Shown here: positions 1 through 7,310 of the stretch, in pieces
Position numbering within the stretch: position 1 is the stretch's first letter
Layout: the number at the start of each line of letters is the position of its first letter
Source: Rhizobium albus
Lineage (GTDB): Bacteria > Pseudomonadota > Alphaproteobacteria > Rhizobiales > Rhizobiaceae
Direction of reading: 5' to 3'
Length of the DNA: 64,000 bases
Assembly: GCA_030160035.1 (NCBI GenBank)
Contig: BSNO01000001.1
Span: 1,364,001 to 1,428,000 of the forward strand
Program-made: the position numbers and the translations under genes
Notes under the pieces: generated by a model
The model's database searches: none
What the model was told of the DNA's origin: nothing
What the model saw: the letters and a program-made list of their open reading frames with translations, nothing else

Positions 1-17
1 AGCTTGCAGGCGGGGCG

Positions 18-1574
18 GTGCCCGAGCGGTACCCGGTCGTCATCGTCGGGGCAGGGCCGATCGGTCTGGCTCTCGCGATCGATCTCGCGCTGAAGGGCGT
101 GGCTTCGGTCGTGCTCGACGACAACGACGTTGTGTCGGTCGGTTCGCGGGCCATCTGCTGGGCGAAGCGGTCGCTCGAAATCTTCGACCGTCTCGGTGTT
201 GCCGATCGCATGCTGGCGAAGGGCGTCACCTGGAAGGTCGGCCGCTTGTTCCACCGCAACCGCGAGGTCTACAATTTCGATCTGCTACCTGAAGCCGGGC
301 ACAAGATGCCGGCATTCATCAACCTCCAGCAATATTACGTCGAGCAGTATCTCGTCGACCGGTCCCGCGACTTCCCGGATCTGATCGATTTGCGCTTCCG
401 CAACAAGGTCGTGGCGCTGCGCCAGCAGGGCGATGGCGCGCGTCTTTCGGTAGAGACGCCATTCGGCGCCTACGACCTGACCGCAGACTGGCTGATGGCT
501 TGCGATGGGTCGAGATCCGCGCTGCGCGACATGATGGGACTGGAATTCAGCGGCCGGCTGTTCGAAGAGCGCTTCCTCATCGCCGACATTCGCATGGACG
601 ACGACCTCTTTGCTTCCGGCGCGGCCGAGCGGCATTTCTGGTTCGAGCCTCCGTTTCACGAGGGGCAATCGGCGCTTCTCCACAAGCAGCCCGACAACAT
701 CTACCGCATCGACCTTCAACTTAGCTGGGATGCCGATCCCGTCGAAGAGAAGCAATCGGAGAAGGTGCTTCCGCGCATCCGCGCCATCGTCGGCGACAGG
801 CCGTTCGAACTCGACTGGGTCTCCGTCTACACTTTCCAGTGCCGCCGGCTCGATCGGTTCGTGCATGGCCGTGTCGTCTTCGTCGGCGATAGCGCGCATG
901 TGGTGTCACCCTTCGGAGCGCGCGGCGGCAATGGCGGCATGCACGACGTCGACAATCTCGGCTGGAAGCTTGCGGCGGTCATCCAGGGCAAGGCTTCGGA
1001 GGCGTTGATCGAGAGCTACAACGAAGAGCGTGTCCACGGCGCCGACGAAAACATTGGGCATTCCGCCAACGCGACCAATTTCATGACCCCGAAGACGGAG
1101 ATGGAGCGCATCTTCCGCGATGAGGTCCTTCGGCTTGCGGCCGACGCGCCCTTTGCCCGGCGTCTCGTCAATTCTGGCCGGCTGTCGCTGCCCTGTTCGC
1201 TGGAAGGGCTGTCGCTGCAGACGCCGTGCGACGCCGGCGCACCCGTCAAACCGGGCACTGTTCTGCCCGATGCGCCGTTGCTCAAGGGCAACCGCTCGAC
1301 CTGGCTGGTGAACGAGATCGGCGGCGAATTCTGCCTGCTGACCACGGAACGTGACCGGCCAATGTCGCATGGCCTGCCGACGATCCAGATTGCGGCCGAT
1401 GCTTCGACCAGCGACGACTGCCTCATCGATCTGGACGGTCATGCGCTTAAGCGGCTCGGTCAGGGTTTCACCTATCTCGTTCGGCCGGACCAGCACATCG
1501 CGGCAGCGTTCGTCGCCCCCAGCGCCGACGACATTGCCACTGCACACCAACGGGCGCTTGGAGGCGGCCGATGA
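18..1574 (+). CDS. FAD-dependent aromatic hydroxylase (MhpA/PheA-like), 5' end possibly outside window
   Basis: This is a class A flavoprotein monooxygenase, expected to hydroxylate an aromatic substrate using NAD(P)H and O2. The N-terminal dinucleotide-binding motif GAGPIGLALAID lies at about residues 12-23. The second FAD motif, GDSAHVVSPFGARGGNGG, lies near residue 293, followed by the family helix NLGWKL. The C-terminal 130 residues form the thioredoxin-like domain typical of MhpA relatives. The first in-frame start is a GTG at base 18, but the frame is open to the window edge and homologues often carry some 20 extra residues, so the true start may lie upstream. It overlaps the next gene by 4 bases. 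The substrate is not identifiable. Confidence 0.85.
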   Translation: MPERYPVVIVGAGPIGLALAIDLALKGVASVVLDDNDVVSVGSRAICWAKRSLEIFDRLGVADRMLAKGVTWKVGRLFHRNREVYNFDLLPEAGHKMPAFINLQQYYVEQYLVDRSRDFPDLIDLRFRNKVVALRQQGDGARLSVETPFGAYDLTADWLMACDGSRSALRDMMGLEFSGRLFEERFLIADIRMDDDLFASGAAERHFWFEPPFHEGQSALLHKQPDNIYRIDLQLSWDADPVEEKQSEKVLPRIRAIVGDRPFELDWVSVYTFQCRRLDRFVHGRVVFVGDSAHVVSPFGARGGNGGMHDVDNLGWKLAAVIQGKASEALIESYNEERVHGADENIGHSANATNFMTPKTEMERIFRDEVLRLAADAPFARRLVNSGRLSLPCSLEGLSLQTPCDAGAPVKPGTVLPDAPLLKGNRSTWLVNEIGGEFCLLTTERDRPMSHGLPTIQIAADASTSDDCLIDLDGHALKRLGQGFTYLVRPDQHIAAAFVAPSADDIATAHQRALGGGR

Positions 1575-1768
1575 CCGACATCCTGCAAGACCGGCTGGGC
1601 CCCGCCGGCGATCGGTTCTATGCCGAGCTCATGACGGCGCAACGCGCTCTCTCCAACGAAGAAGCACAGCGCTTCAATGCACGGCTCATCCTCCTGATGG
1701 CGAACGCCATAGGCGATGGCGAGACGCTGTCTGCGCTGATCCGCGAGGCTGCGCGGAACAAGGCCTGA
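1571..1768 (+). CDS. DUF2783 family small protein
   Basis: A 65-residue, mostly helical acidic protein with no signal peptide. It starts inside the stop of the hydroxylase (ATGA overlap), so the two are translationally coupled. Small proteins assigned to DUF2783 are commonly encoded directly after FAD-dependent monooxygenases of this type, and length and position match. A role as accessory or stabilising partner of the hydroxylase is an inference; no catalytic motif is visible. Confidence 0.75.
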   Translation: MTDILQDRLGPAGDRFYAELMTAQRALSNEEAQRFNARLILLMANAIGDGETLSALIREAARNKA

Positions 1769-1835
1769 AGTCTCTTCCGTTTTAACGTTGGAGCGCCTAT
1801 CCCTCGCGCTCCAACGCATGAAGGGAGATTGCGCC

Positions 1836-2888
1836 ATGGCATGGCAGCCGGCTGAAAACCGTTACGAAACGATGCGCTACAACCGTTGCGGCCGCAGCGG
1901 ATTGAGGCTTCCCGCGATCTCCCTCGGTCTCTGGCACAATTTCGGCGACGACACGCCCCATCAGACCAAGCGCGACATTTGCCGCCGCGCCTTCGATCTG
2001 GGCATCACCCATTTCGACCTCGCCAACAATTACGGCCCGCCGCCCGGATCGGCCGAAACGGCCTTTGGCGAAATCTTGCGTACCGATTTTGCCGGCTACC
2101 GCGATCAGCTCATCATCTCCTCCAAGGCCGGCTACGACATGTGGCCGGGGCCCTATGGCGAGTGGGGCAGCCGCAAATACGTGATTGCCTCCTGCGACCA
2201 GAGCCTGAAGCGGATGGGTCTCGACTATGTCGACATCTTCTATTCGCACCGCTTCGATCCGGAGACGCCGCTTGAAGAAACGATGATGGCGCTCGACCAG
2301 ATCGTGCGTTCGGGCAAGGCCCTTTATGCGGGCATCTCGTCCTACAACGCCCAGCGGACGCGGGAAGCTGCGGCGATCCTCAAGGACCTCGGCACGCCGT
2401 GTCTCATCCACCAGCCGAGCTATTCGATGCTCAACCGCTGGGTCGAAGATGACGGCCTTCTCGATGCGCTCGACGATCTCGGCATCGGCTCGATCGTCTT
2501 CTCGCCGCTCGCCCAGGGCATGCTCACGACCAAGTATCTGCAGGGCGTGCCGGAAGACAGCCGCGCCAGCCAGGGCAAATCCCTGATGCCGGAGTTCCTC
2601 AACGACAACAACCTCGCCAATATCCGCGCGCTGAACGAGATCGCCGAGAAACGCGGCCAGACGCTGGCGCAAATGGCCATTGCCTGGGTTCTGCGCCGTG
2701 GCCGCGTCACCTCGGCGCTCATCGGTGCCAGCCGCGTGTCGCAGGTGGAAGATTGCGTCGGTGCGCTCGCCAATCTCGATTTCACCGACGCCGAACTGGC
2801 CGAAATCGACAGCTACGCCCGTGAGGCCGACATCAATCTCTGGGCCGCATCGGCAGAGCGCAAAGGGCCTGCACGGAAAAAGAAGTGA
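1836..2888 (+). CDS. Aldo/keto reductase, L-glyceraldehyde 3-phosphate reductase (YghZ/Gpr) type
   Basis: An NADPH-dependent aldo/keto reductase of 350 residues with the TIM-barrel catalytic set visible in order: Asp and Tyr in FDLANNYGPPPGSAE, Lys in SSKAGYDMWPG, His in YSHRFDPETP. The motif MWPGPYGEWGSRKY is characteristic of the YghZ branch, which reduces L-glyceraldehyde 3-phosphate and methylglyoxal-type aldehydes. The ATG at 1836 is chosen over one at 1788 because AAGGGAGA lies 8 bases upstream and homologues start with a similar short N-terminus. It stands 67 bases after the DUF2783 gene and could be co-transcribed with it. Confidence 0.88.
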   Translation: MAWQPAENRYETMRYNRCGRSGLRLPAISLGLWHNFGDDTPHQTKRDICRRAFDLGITHFDLANNYGPPPGSAETAFGEILRTDFAGYRDQLIISSKAGYDMWPGPYGEWGSRKYVIASCDQSLKRMGLDYVDIFYSHRFDPETPLEETMMALDQIVRSGKALYAGISSYNAQRTREAAAILKDLGTPCLIHQPSYSMLNRWVEDDGLLDALDDLGIGSIVFSPLAQGMLTTKYLQGVPEDSRASQGKSLMPEFLNDNNLANIRALNEIAEKRGQTLAQMAIAWVLRRGRVTSALIGASRVSQVEDCVGALANLDFTDAELAEIDSYAREADINLWAASAERKGPARKKK

Positions 2889-2962
2889 AGCGTCGGCTTT
2901 TGCTCAAGAAATGAGCATCGGCAGCGGTTGTGTTTTGTCGCGGCCGCTGTCACCAATCGTTG

Positions 2963-3121
2963 CGACGGTGCCTTGATCTTCAAGGTGAAACGGGAAGCCG
3001 GTGAAAAGCCGGCGCCGCCCCCGCGACTGTCAGGGACGACGCCCCTCCATCATGCCACTGGTGCGCTTCTTGCATCGGGAAGGCGGAGGGGATTGGTCCC
3101 GAGCCAGGAGACCGGCCGTCA
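2963..3121 (+). promoter_or_regulatory. Cobalamin (B12) riboswitch
   Basis: The conserved B12 aptamer blocks occur in order: CGGTGCC at the 5' side, GGGAAGCCGGTGAAAAGCC, GCCCCCGCGACTGT, GCCACTGG, GGGAAGGCGG and finally GAGCCAGGAGACCGG. It ends about 65 bases before the HupE/UreJ start codon. When adenosylcobalamin is plentiful it should shut off expression of that transporter, which fits a role in cobalt supply for B12 synthesis. Confidence 0.93.
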
Positions 3122-3184
3122 GCCACGCGGCAAAGCCGCAGATACGACCCAAAGATGGGGCGGAGGGCCCCGAAAGGATTTGAT

Positions 3185-3793
3185 ATGCGCATACTGACCA
3201 CACTTGCAGCCTTCGCGCTTTCGACCGGGGCGGCCTTTGCCCATCCCGGTCATGGCGGCCATGACAATGCAAGCTTCGCCTATGGTTTCATGCACCCGCT
3301 GGGGGGCCTGGATCACCTGCTTGCCATGATCGCCGTCGGCTTCCTGGCGTATCTGGTTGCTGAGCGGACCAGCGCCAACCGCCCGCTCTGGCTCGTCCCC
3401 GCAGCCTTTGTCGGCGCCATGGCGATCGGCGGTGTTCTTGGCGCATTCGCCTTCGATCTGCCGCTCGTTGAACTCGGCATCGGCTTGTCGATCGTCGCCA
3501 TCGGCGCAGCCGCCGCGTTCGGTCGCCAGATACCGGTCGCAGCAGCCATGGCTCTCGTTGGCTTCTTCGCCATCTTCCACGGTCATGCGCACGGCACCGA
3601 AATGCCGCAGGACAGCGCAGGGCTCGCCTATGGCCTCGGCTTCATGGCGGCAACGGCTCTGCTCCATGCTGCAGGCATCGCTGCTGGCCTTGGCATCGGC
3701 AAGCTGTCGCGCTCGCAGGGCGTGCTCGCAGCGCGCGCCGGTGGCGGCGTGATGGCGCTTGCGGGTGTTGCGATCGTCGCCGGCATCATCTGA
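3185..3793 (+). CDS. hupE: HupE/UreJ family metal transporter, probably cobalt (or nickel) uptake
   Basis: A 202-residue integral membrane protein with a cleavable signal peptide (cut near AFAHPGHGGH, leaving a histidine-rich mature end) and about six hydrophobic segments. The family signature HPLGGLDHLLAM is at residues 38-49, and HGHAHGTE lies in a later loop. HupE/UreJ proteins import nickel or cobalt. The B12 riboswitch directly upstream points to cobalt, since riboswitch-controlled members are predicted cobalt permeases. The ATG at 3185 is used because the upstream in-frame extension runs into the riboswitch and would remove the signal peptide. It is monocistronic, followed by a strong terminator. 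Confidence 0.85.
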   Translation: MRILTTLAAFALSTGAAFAHPGHGGHDNASFAYGFMHPLGGLDHLLAMIAVGFLAYLVAERTSANRPLWLVPAAFVGAMAIGGVLGAFAFDLPLVELGIGLSIVAIGAAAAFGRQIPVAAAMALVGFFAIFHGHAHGTEMPQDSAGLAYGLGFMAATALLHAAGIAAGLGIGKLSRSQGVLAARAGGGVMALAGVAIVAGII

Positions 3794-3821
3794 TAGTTTC
3801 CGGACTGCGAACAACTCGATC

Positions 3822-3860
3822 AAAAAAAGGCCCCGGCAGCGCTGCCGGGGCCTTTTTTGT
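3822..3860. terminator. Bidirectional rho-independent terminator
   Basis: An A-run, then GGCCCCGGCAGC and its complement GCTGCCGGGGCC, then a T-run. The perfect 12-bp stem is flanked by A7 and T6, so it can stop transcription from hupE (+) and from znuA (-), which converge here. Confidence 0.92.
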
Positions 3861-3883
3861 CGAGATTTCACGAAGTGCAGCGA

Positions 3884-5029
3884 TCAGCTTTCTTCGCCGA
3901 GACATGTCGTGAAAGACGTCGCCATGTTGCGGAGCAGTTCGAAGTAGAGATCCGGCCCATCGGCGATTTCCGCGCCTTCGGGATCCAGCACGCCGGCCTT
4001 CGCATCCGTGCCTTCGATCACGACGTTGACGATCCGGGGCTCGAATTGCGGCTCGGCGAAGACGCAGGCGGCATCCAATTCGTTGACGCGCTGGCGCAGT
4101 TCGGAGATGCGTTCCGCACCCGGCGCCACTTCCGGGCTGATCGTGATCGCGCCGGCAGCCTGGAGACCGAACCGGTTCTCGAAATAGTGATAGGCATCGT
4201 GGAAGACGATGAACGGCCGATCGGCAACCGGTTCGACGGTCGCAGCGATTTCGGTCGACAGCTCGTCGATTCGTGCCGTCAATGCTTCTGCATTGCTGCG
4301 ATAGGTGTCGGCGTTGTCCGGATCGGCATCGGCCAGAGCGGCCTCGATCGCGCCGACCATCAGCTTGGCATTTTCCGGGTCTAGCCAATAATGCGGATCC
4401 GTGCCGGAATGATCGTGCCCGGCATGGTCATCGCTGGAATGATCGTGAGCCGCGTGGTCCTCGTGGCCATGGTCATGCGCAGCGCCTGCTTCCTCGGCGT
4501 GATCGTGGCCCTGCTCGTGATGATGGTCTTCGTTGTGGCCGTGGTCATCATGGCCGTGATCATGATCGTCATGGCTGTGGTCGTGATCGTCGTGCGCGTG
4601 CTCTTCGTGGGCATGGGCATGACCATCGCCATGGTCACCGTGATCATGCGCCTCGAAGGCGCCGCCTTCGCGGAACTCAAGTCGCGTCATGCCTTCGGTC
4701 TGTTCCAGCGTCACCACGCGCGCATTGGCGCTCAACGTGTCGAGCGGCTGATTGAGGAATGGCTCGAGCCCCGGACCCACCCAGAACACGAGCGGCGCGT
4801 CCTGGAGCATGGCTGCATCCGATGGGCGCAGCGTATAAGTGTGTGGGGACGCGGCGCCCTTGACGAGAAGTTCCGGTTCGTCCACGCCTTCCATGACGCC
4901 TGCGACCAGCGAGTGGATCGGCTTGATCGACGTAACGACACCGTCAAGCGCCAAGGCGGGGGAGGCTGTCAGGGCAGTCGCTGCCATGAACGCGGCGGCC
5001 GACGATGCGATGAGTGCGGAAGATTTCAT
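3884..5029 (-). CDS. znuA: Zinc ABC transporter substrate-binding protein ZnuA
   Basis: Periplasmic zinc-binding protein of the cluster A-I (ZnuA/TroA) family, 381 residues, with signal peptide cleaved after PALA. Metal-ligand histidines occur in SIKPIHSLVAGVM, in HYWLDPENAK and in IVFHDAYHYFENRFGL. Between the first two lies a very long histidine/aspartate-rich loop (about residues 128-212), the charged zinc-chaperone loop that separates ZnuA from manganese-binding relatives and is unusually long here. It is transcribed divergently from znuCB-zur across a shared 111-bp control region holding two Zur-type sites. Confidence 0.95.
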   Translation of the reverse strand: MKSSALIASSAAAFMAATALTASPALALDGVVTSIKPIHSLVAGVMEGVDEPELLVKGAASPHTYTLRPSDAAMLQDAPLVFWVGPGLEPFLNQPLDTLSANARVVTLEQTEGMTRLEFREGGAFEAHDHGDHGDGHAHAHEEHAHDDHDHSHDDHDHGHDDHGHNEDHHHEQGHDHAEEAGAAHDHGHEDHAAHDHSSDDHAGHDHSGTDPHYWLDPENAKLMVGAIEAALADADPDNADTYRSNAEALTARIDELSTEIAATVEPVADRPFIVFHDAYHYFENRFGLQAAGAITISPEVAPGAERISELRQRVNELDAACVFAEPQFEPRIVNVVIEGTDAKAGVLDPEGAEIADGPDLYFELLRNMATSFTTCLGEES

Positions 5030-5055
5030 GCCTGTCCCTCAGTTTCTGGGTCGAT

Positions 5056-5095
5056 TGTAATCATATAACGTTTCTTGTGTAACGCTATAACGTGT
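5056..5095. promoter_or_regulatory. Two tandem Zur-type operators in the znuA/znuC divergent promoter
   Basis: Two copies of a TGTAA-N3-TATAACGT element start at 5056 (TGTAATCATATAACGT) and 5078 (TGTAACGCTATAACGT), spaced 22 bases. Each is an imperfect palindrome (ACGTTATA against TTACA on the other strand) like the AT-rich Zur boxes of rhizobia. Their place between the divergent znu genes, with zur as the last gene of the plus operon, supports autoregulated zinc repression. The call is by pattern only. Confidence 0.7.
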
Positions 5096-5140
5096 GCCAT
5101 ATGCGGTGACAAGCGCCGAAATGGCGCATCGAAAGGGTTG

Positions 5141-6028
5141 ATGGTGCAGCGGACAAACCTTGTGGAGATGAGCGGCGTCGGGGTCCGGCGCGGCGGGCGC
5201 TGGTTGGTGCGCGGCGTCGATTTCACCATTTCGCCCGGTGAGATCGTCACGCTGATCGGTCCGAACGGGTCCGGCAAGTCGACCACGGCCAAGACTGCCA
5301 TCGGGTTGATGAAGGCGGACGAGGGCGTTGTTTCCCGCAAAGCCGATCTGACCATCGGCTACGTGCCGCAGAAGCTCGCCATCGACTGGACGCTGCCCTT
5401 GTCCGTGCGGCGGCTGATGACGCTGACCGGAAACCAGCCTCGCGCCGAAATCGACCAAGCGCTCGAGGCTGTGGGCATTGCTCACCTGGCCGATGCCGAG
5501 GTCCAGCATCTCTCGGGCGGCGAGTTTCAGCGCGCACTGATGGCGCGGGCCATGGTGCGCCGCCCTGATCTCCTCATTCTCGACGAGCCGGTTCAAGGCG
5601 TCGACTTTTCCGGCGAGATCGAGCTTTACGACCTGATCAAGCAGATCCGCGATAGGACCGGCTGCGGCATTCTGCTGATTTCCCACGATCTGCATGTGGT
5701 GATGGCGGAAACCGATACGGTCATCTGCCTCAACGGCCATGTGTGCTGCCGCGGCGCGCCGGAGATCGTGGCAAAGAGCCCGGAGTATCTGCAATTGTTC
5801 GGCGCGCGTGCTGCTTCGACCTTGGCGGTCTACAGTCATAACCACGACCACACCCATCTGCCCGACGGTCGGGTCAAGCATGCCGATGGTTCGGTCACGG
5901 ACCATTGCCATCCCGATGATGGCCATCACCACGACCATGCCGGCGAGCATCATCATCATGCCGATGGCGCGTCGGTTACGGCCCATAAGCATGAGGATGG
6001 GCACAAGGGACATCACCATGCTGGATGA
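5141..6028 (+). CDS. znuC: Zinc ABC transporter ATP-binding protein ZnuC with histidine-rich tail
   Basis: ATPase of the zinc importer, 295 residues. Walker A is GPNGSGKST, the signature is LSGGEFQRA, Walker B is LLILDEPVQGVD and the H-loop is SHDLHVV. The ABC domain ends near residue 235. After it comes a tail of about 55 residues rich in histidine (HNHDHTH, HHHDHAGEHHHH, HKHEDGHKGHHH), likely to bind zinc on the cytoplasmic side. The ATG at 5141 is chosen because GAAAGGG lies just before it and the upstream extension runs through the operators. It overlaps znuB by 11 bases. Confidence 0.94.
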   Translation: MVQRTNLVEMSGVGVRRGGRWLVRGVDFTISPGEIVTLIGPNGSGKSTTAKTAIGLMKADEGVVSRKADLTIGYVPQKLAIDWTLPLSVRRLMTLTGNQPRAEIDQALEAVGIAHLADAEVQHLSGGEFQRALMARAMVRRPDLLILDEPVQGVDFSGEIELYDLIKQIRDRTGCGILLISHDLHVVMAETDTVICLNGHVCCRGAPEIVAKSPEYLQLFGARAASTLAVYSHNHDHTHLPDGRVKHADGSVTDHCHPDDGHHHDHAGEHHHHADGASVTAHKHEDGHKGHHHAG

Positions 6029-6842
6029 CTTTTTCACCCGCGCGCTGCTTGCCGGTATCGGGGTGGCCATCACGGTCGGTCCGCTCGGCTGCTTCATCGT
6101 ATGGCGGCGCATGGCCTATTTCGGCGACACCATGGCGCATTCGGCGCTGCTCGGCGTCGCCATCGCGTTTCTCTTCGACATCAACCTGATGGTCGGGGTC
6201 TTCGTCGTCGCGGCGCTCGTTTCGTCTGCGTTGCTTCTCCTGCAGCGGCGCCAGTCGCTCTCGACCGATGCGCTGCTCGGGATCCTGTCGCATTCGACGC
6301 TGGCGCTTGGCCTCGTCATGGTCGCCTTCATGACCTGGGTGCGCATCGACCTGATGGGCTTCCTCTTCGGCGATATCCTCGCAGTCTCGCGCACGGACAT
6401 CGCTTTCATCTGGGGTGGCGGCGCGCTGGTGCTCGCCGGCGTCGCCTGGCTCTGGCGCCCACTGCTGGCTTCGACGGTCAATGCCGAGCTTGCCGAAGCG
6501 GAAGGCATGCATCCGGAACGTGCACGCGTCGCCTTCATGCTCCTGATGGCGCTCCTGATCGCGATCGCCATGAAGATCGTCGGCATTCTGCTCATCACCT
6601 CGTTGCTGATCATCCCCGCAGCGACCGCGCGACGTTTCTCCGGCACGCCGGAAATGATGGCGGTCATGGCCTCGCTGATCGGCGTTGTCGCCGTCGTTTC
6701 GGGCTTGTTCGGTTCGTTGCAGTTCGATACGCCTTCGGGACCGTCGATCGTGGTTGCCGCGCTTGCCCTGTTCCTTGTCAGCCAGATCGCGCCGGTGGTT
6801 CGCAGATCCGGGCCACAGCCGCAGGAGGGAGGTCGTCGATGA
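6018..6842 (+). CDS. znuB: Zinc ABC transporter permease ZnuB
   Basis: Membrane permease of the ABC-3 family, 274 residues, with about eight hydrophobic helices. The N-terminus MLDDFFTRALLAGIGVAI and the segments RRMAYFGDTMAHSALLG and LLITSLLIIPAATAR are typical of ZnuB. The start is the ATG at 6018 inside the end of znuC; longer in-frame extensions upstream lie wholly within znuC. The stop overlaps the zur start (ATGA), so znuC-znuB-zur are translationally coupled. Confidence 0.94.
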   Translation: MLDDFFTRALLAGIGVAITVGPLGCFIVWRRMAYFGDTMAHSALLGVAIAFLFDINLMVGVFVVAALVSSALLLLQRRQSLSTDALLGILSHSTLALGLVMVAFMTWVRIDLMGFLFGDILAVSRTDIAFIWGGGALVLAGVAWLWRPLLASTVNAELAEAEGMHPERARVAFMLLMALLIAIAMKIVGILLITSLLIIPAATARRFSGTPEMMAVMASLIGVVAVVSGLFGSLQFDTPSGPSIVVAALALFLVSQIAPVVRRSGPQPQEGGRR

Positions 6843-7255
6843 CCAGCCACGTTCACGAACGTCCACTGAGCGATCTGACCAAGAACCAGAAGCTCGTCTT
6901 CGATGCGCTGAGCAGTGCGGACGGACCTTTGAGCGCCTACACGATCCTCGACCAGCTTCGCGACGAGGGTTTTCGGGCGCCGCTACAGGTTTATCGCGCA
7001 CTCGACAAGCTGCAGGAACTCGGCCTCGTCCATCGACTTGAAAGTCTCAATTCCTTCATTGCCTGCGCCCACCCCCATTGCGCGAGCCACGGCATGATCG
7101 GTTTCGCGATCTGCGAGAATTGCGGGCAGGTGGAGGAGTTTTCCGACGCCGAGATCGAGACGCGGCTTGGGACATGGATGCGCGAACGCGCCTTCAAGCC
7201 GCGCAAGACGACGGTGGAACTGCGTGGCCTCTGCGCGACCTGCTCGACCCACTGA
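6839..7255 (+). CDS. zur: Zinc uptake regulator Zur (Fur family)
   Basis: Fur-family repressor of 138 residues. A winged helix (about residues 10-75, with LQVYRALDKLQELGLVHR as recognition region) is followed by the dimerisation domain with the histidine/cysteine regulatory site (FIACAHPHCASHG). Two CxxC pairs for the structural zinc are CENC and CATC. It starts by ATGA overlap with znuB and is expected to repress znuA and znuCB-zur through the tandem operators upstream of znuC. The genomic context decides Zur over Fur. Confidence 0.93.
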   Translation: MTSHVHERPLSDLTKNQKLVFDALSSADGPLSAYTILDQLRDEGFRAPLQVYRALDKLQELGLVHRLESLNSFIACAHPHCASHGMIGFAICENCGQVEEFSDAEIETRLGTWMRERAFKPRKTTVELRGLCATCSTH

Positions 7256-7310
7256 AAGCGGCCATCCAATAACTGGATACAACCGTTTGCCCCCGGGGAG
7301 TTGATCCGTC

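Noticed and set aside
4391-5068. 225-codon plus-strand frame rich in valine and methionine
   Set aside because: Antisense to the histidine-rich loop of znuA, where GTG/ATG codons arise as complements of histidine codons; looks membrane-like only by this artefact.
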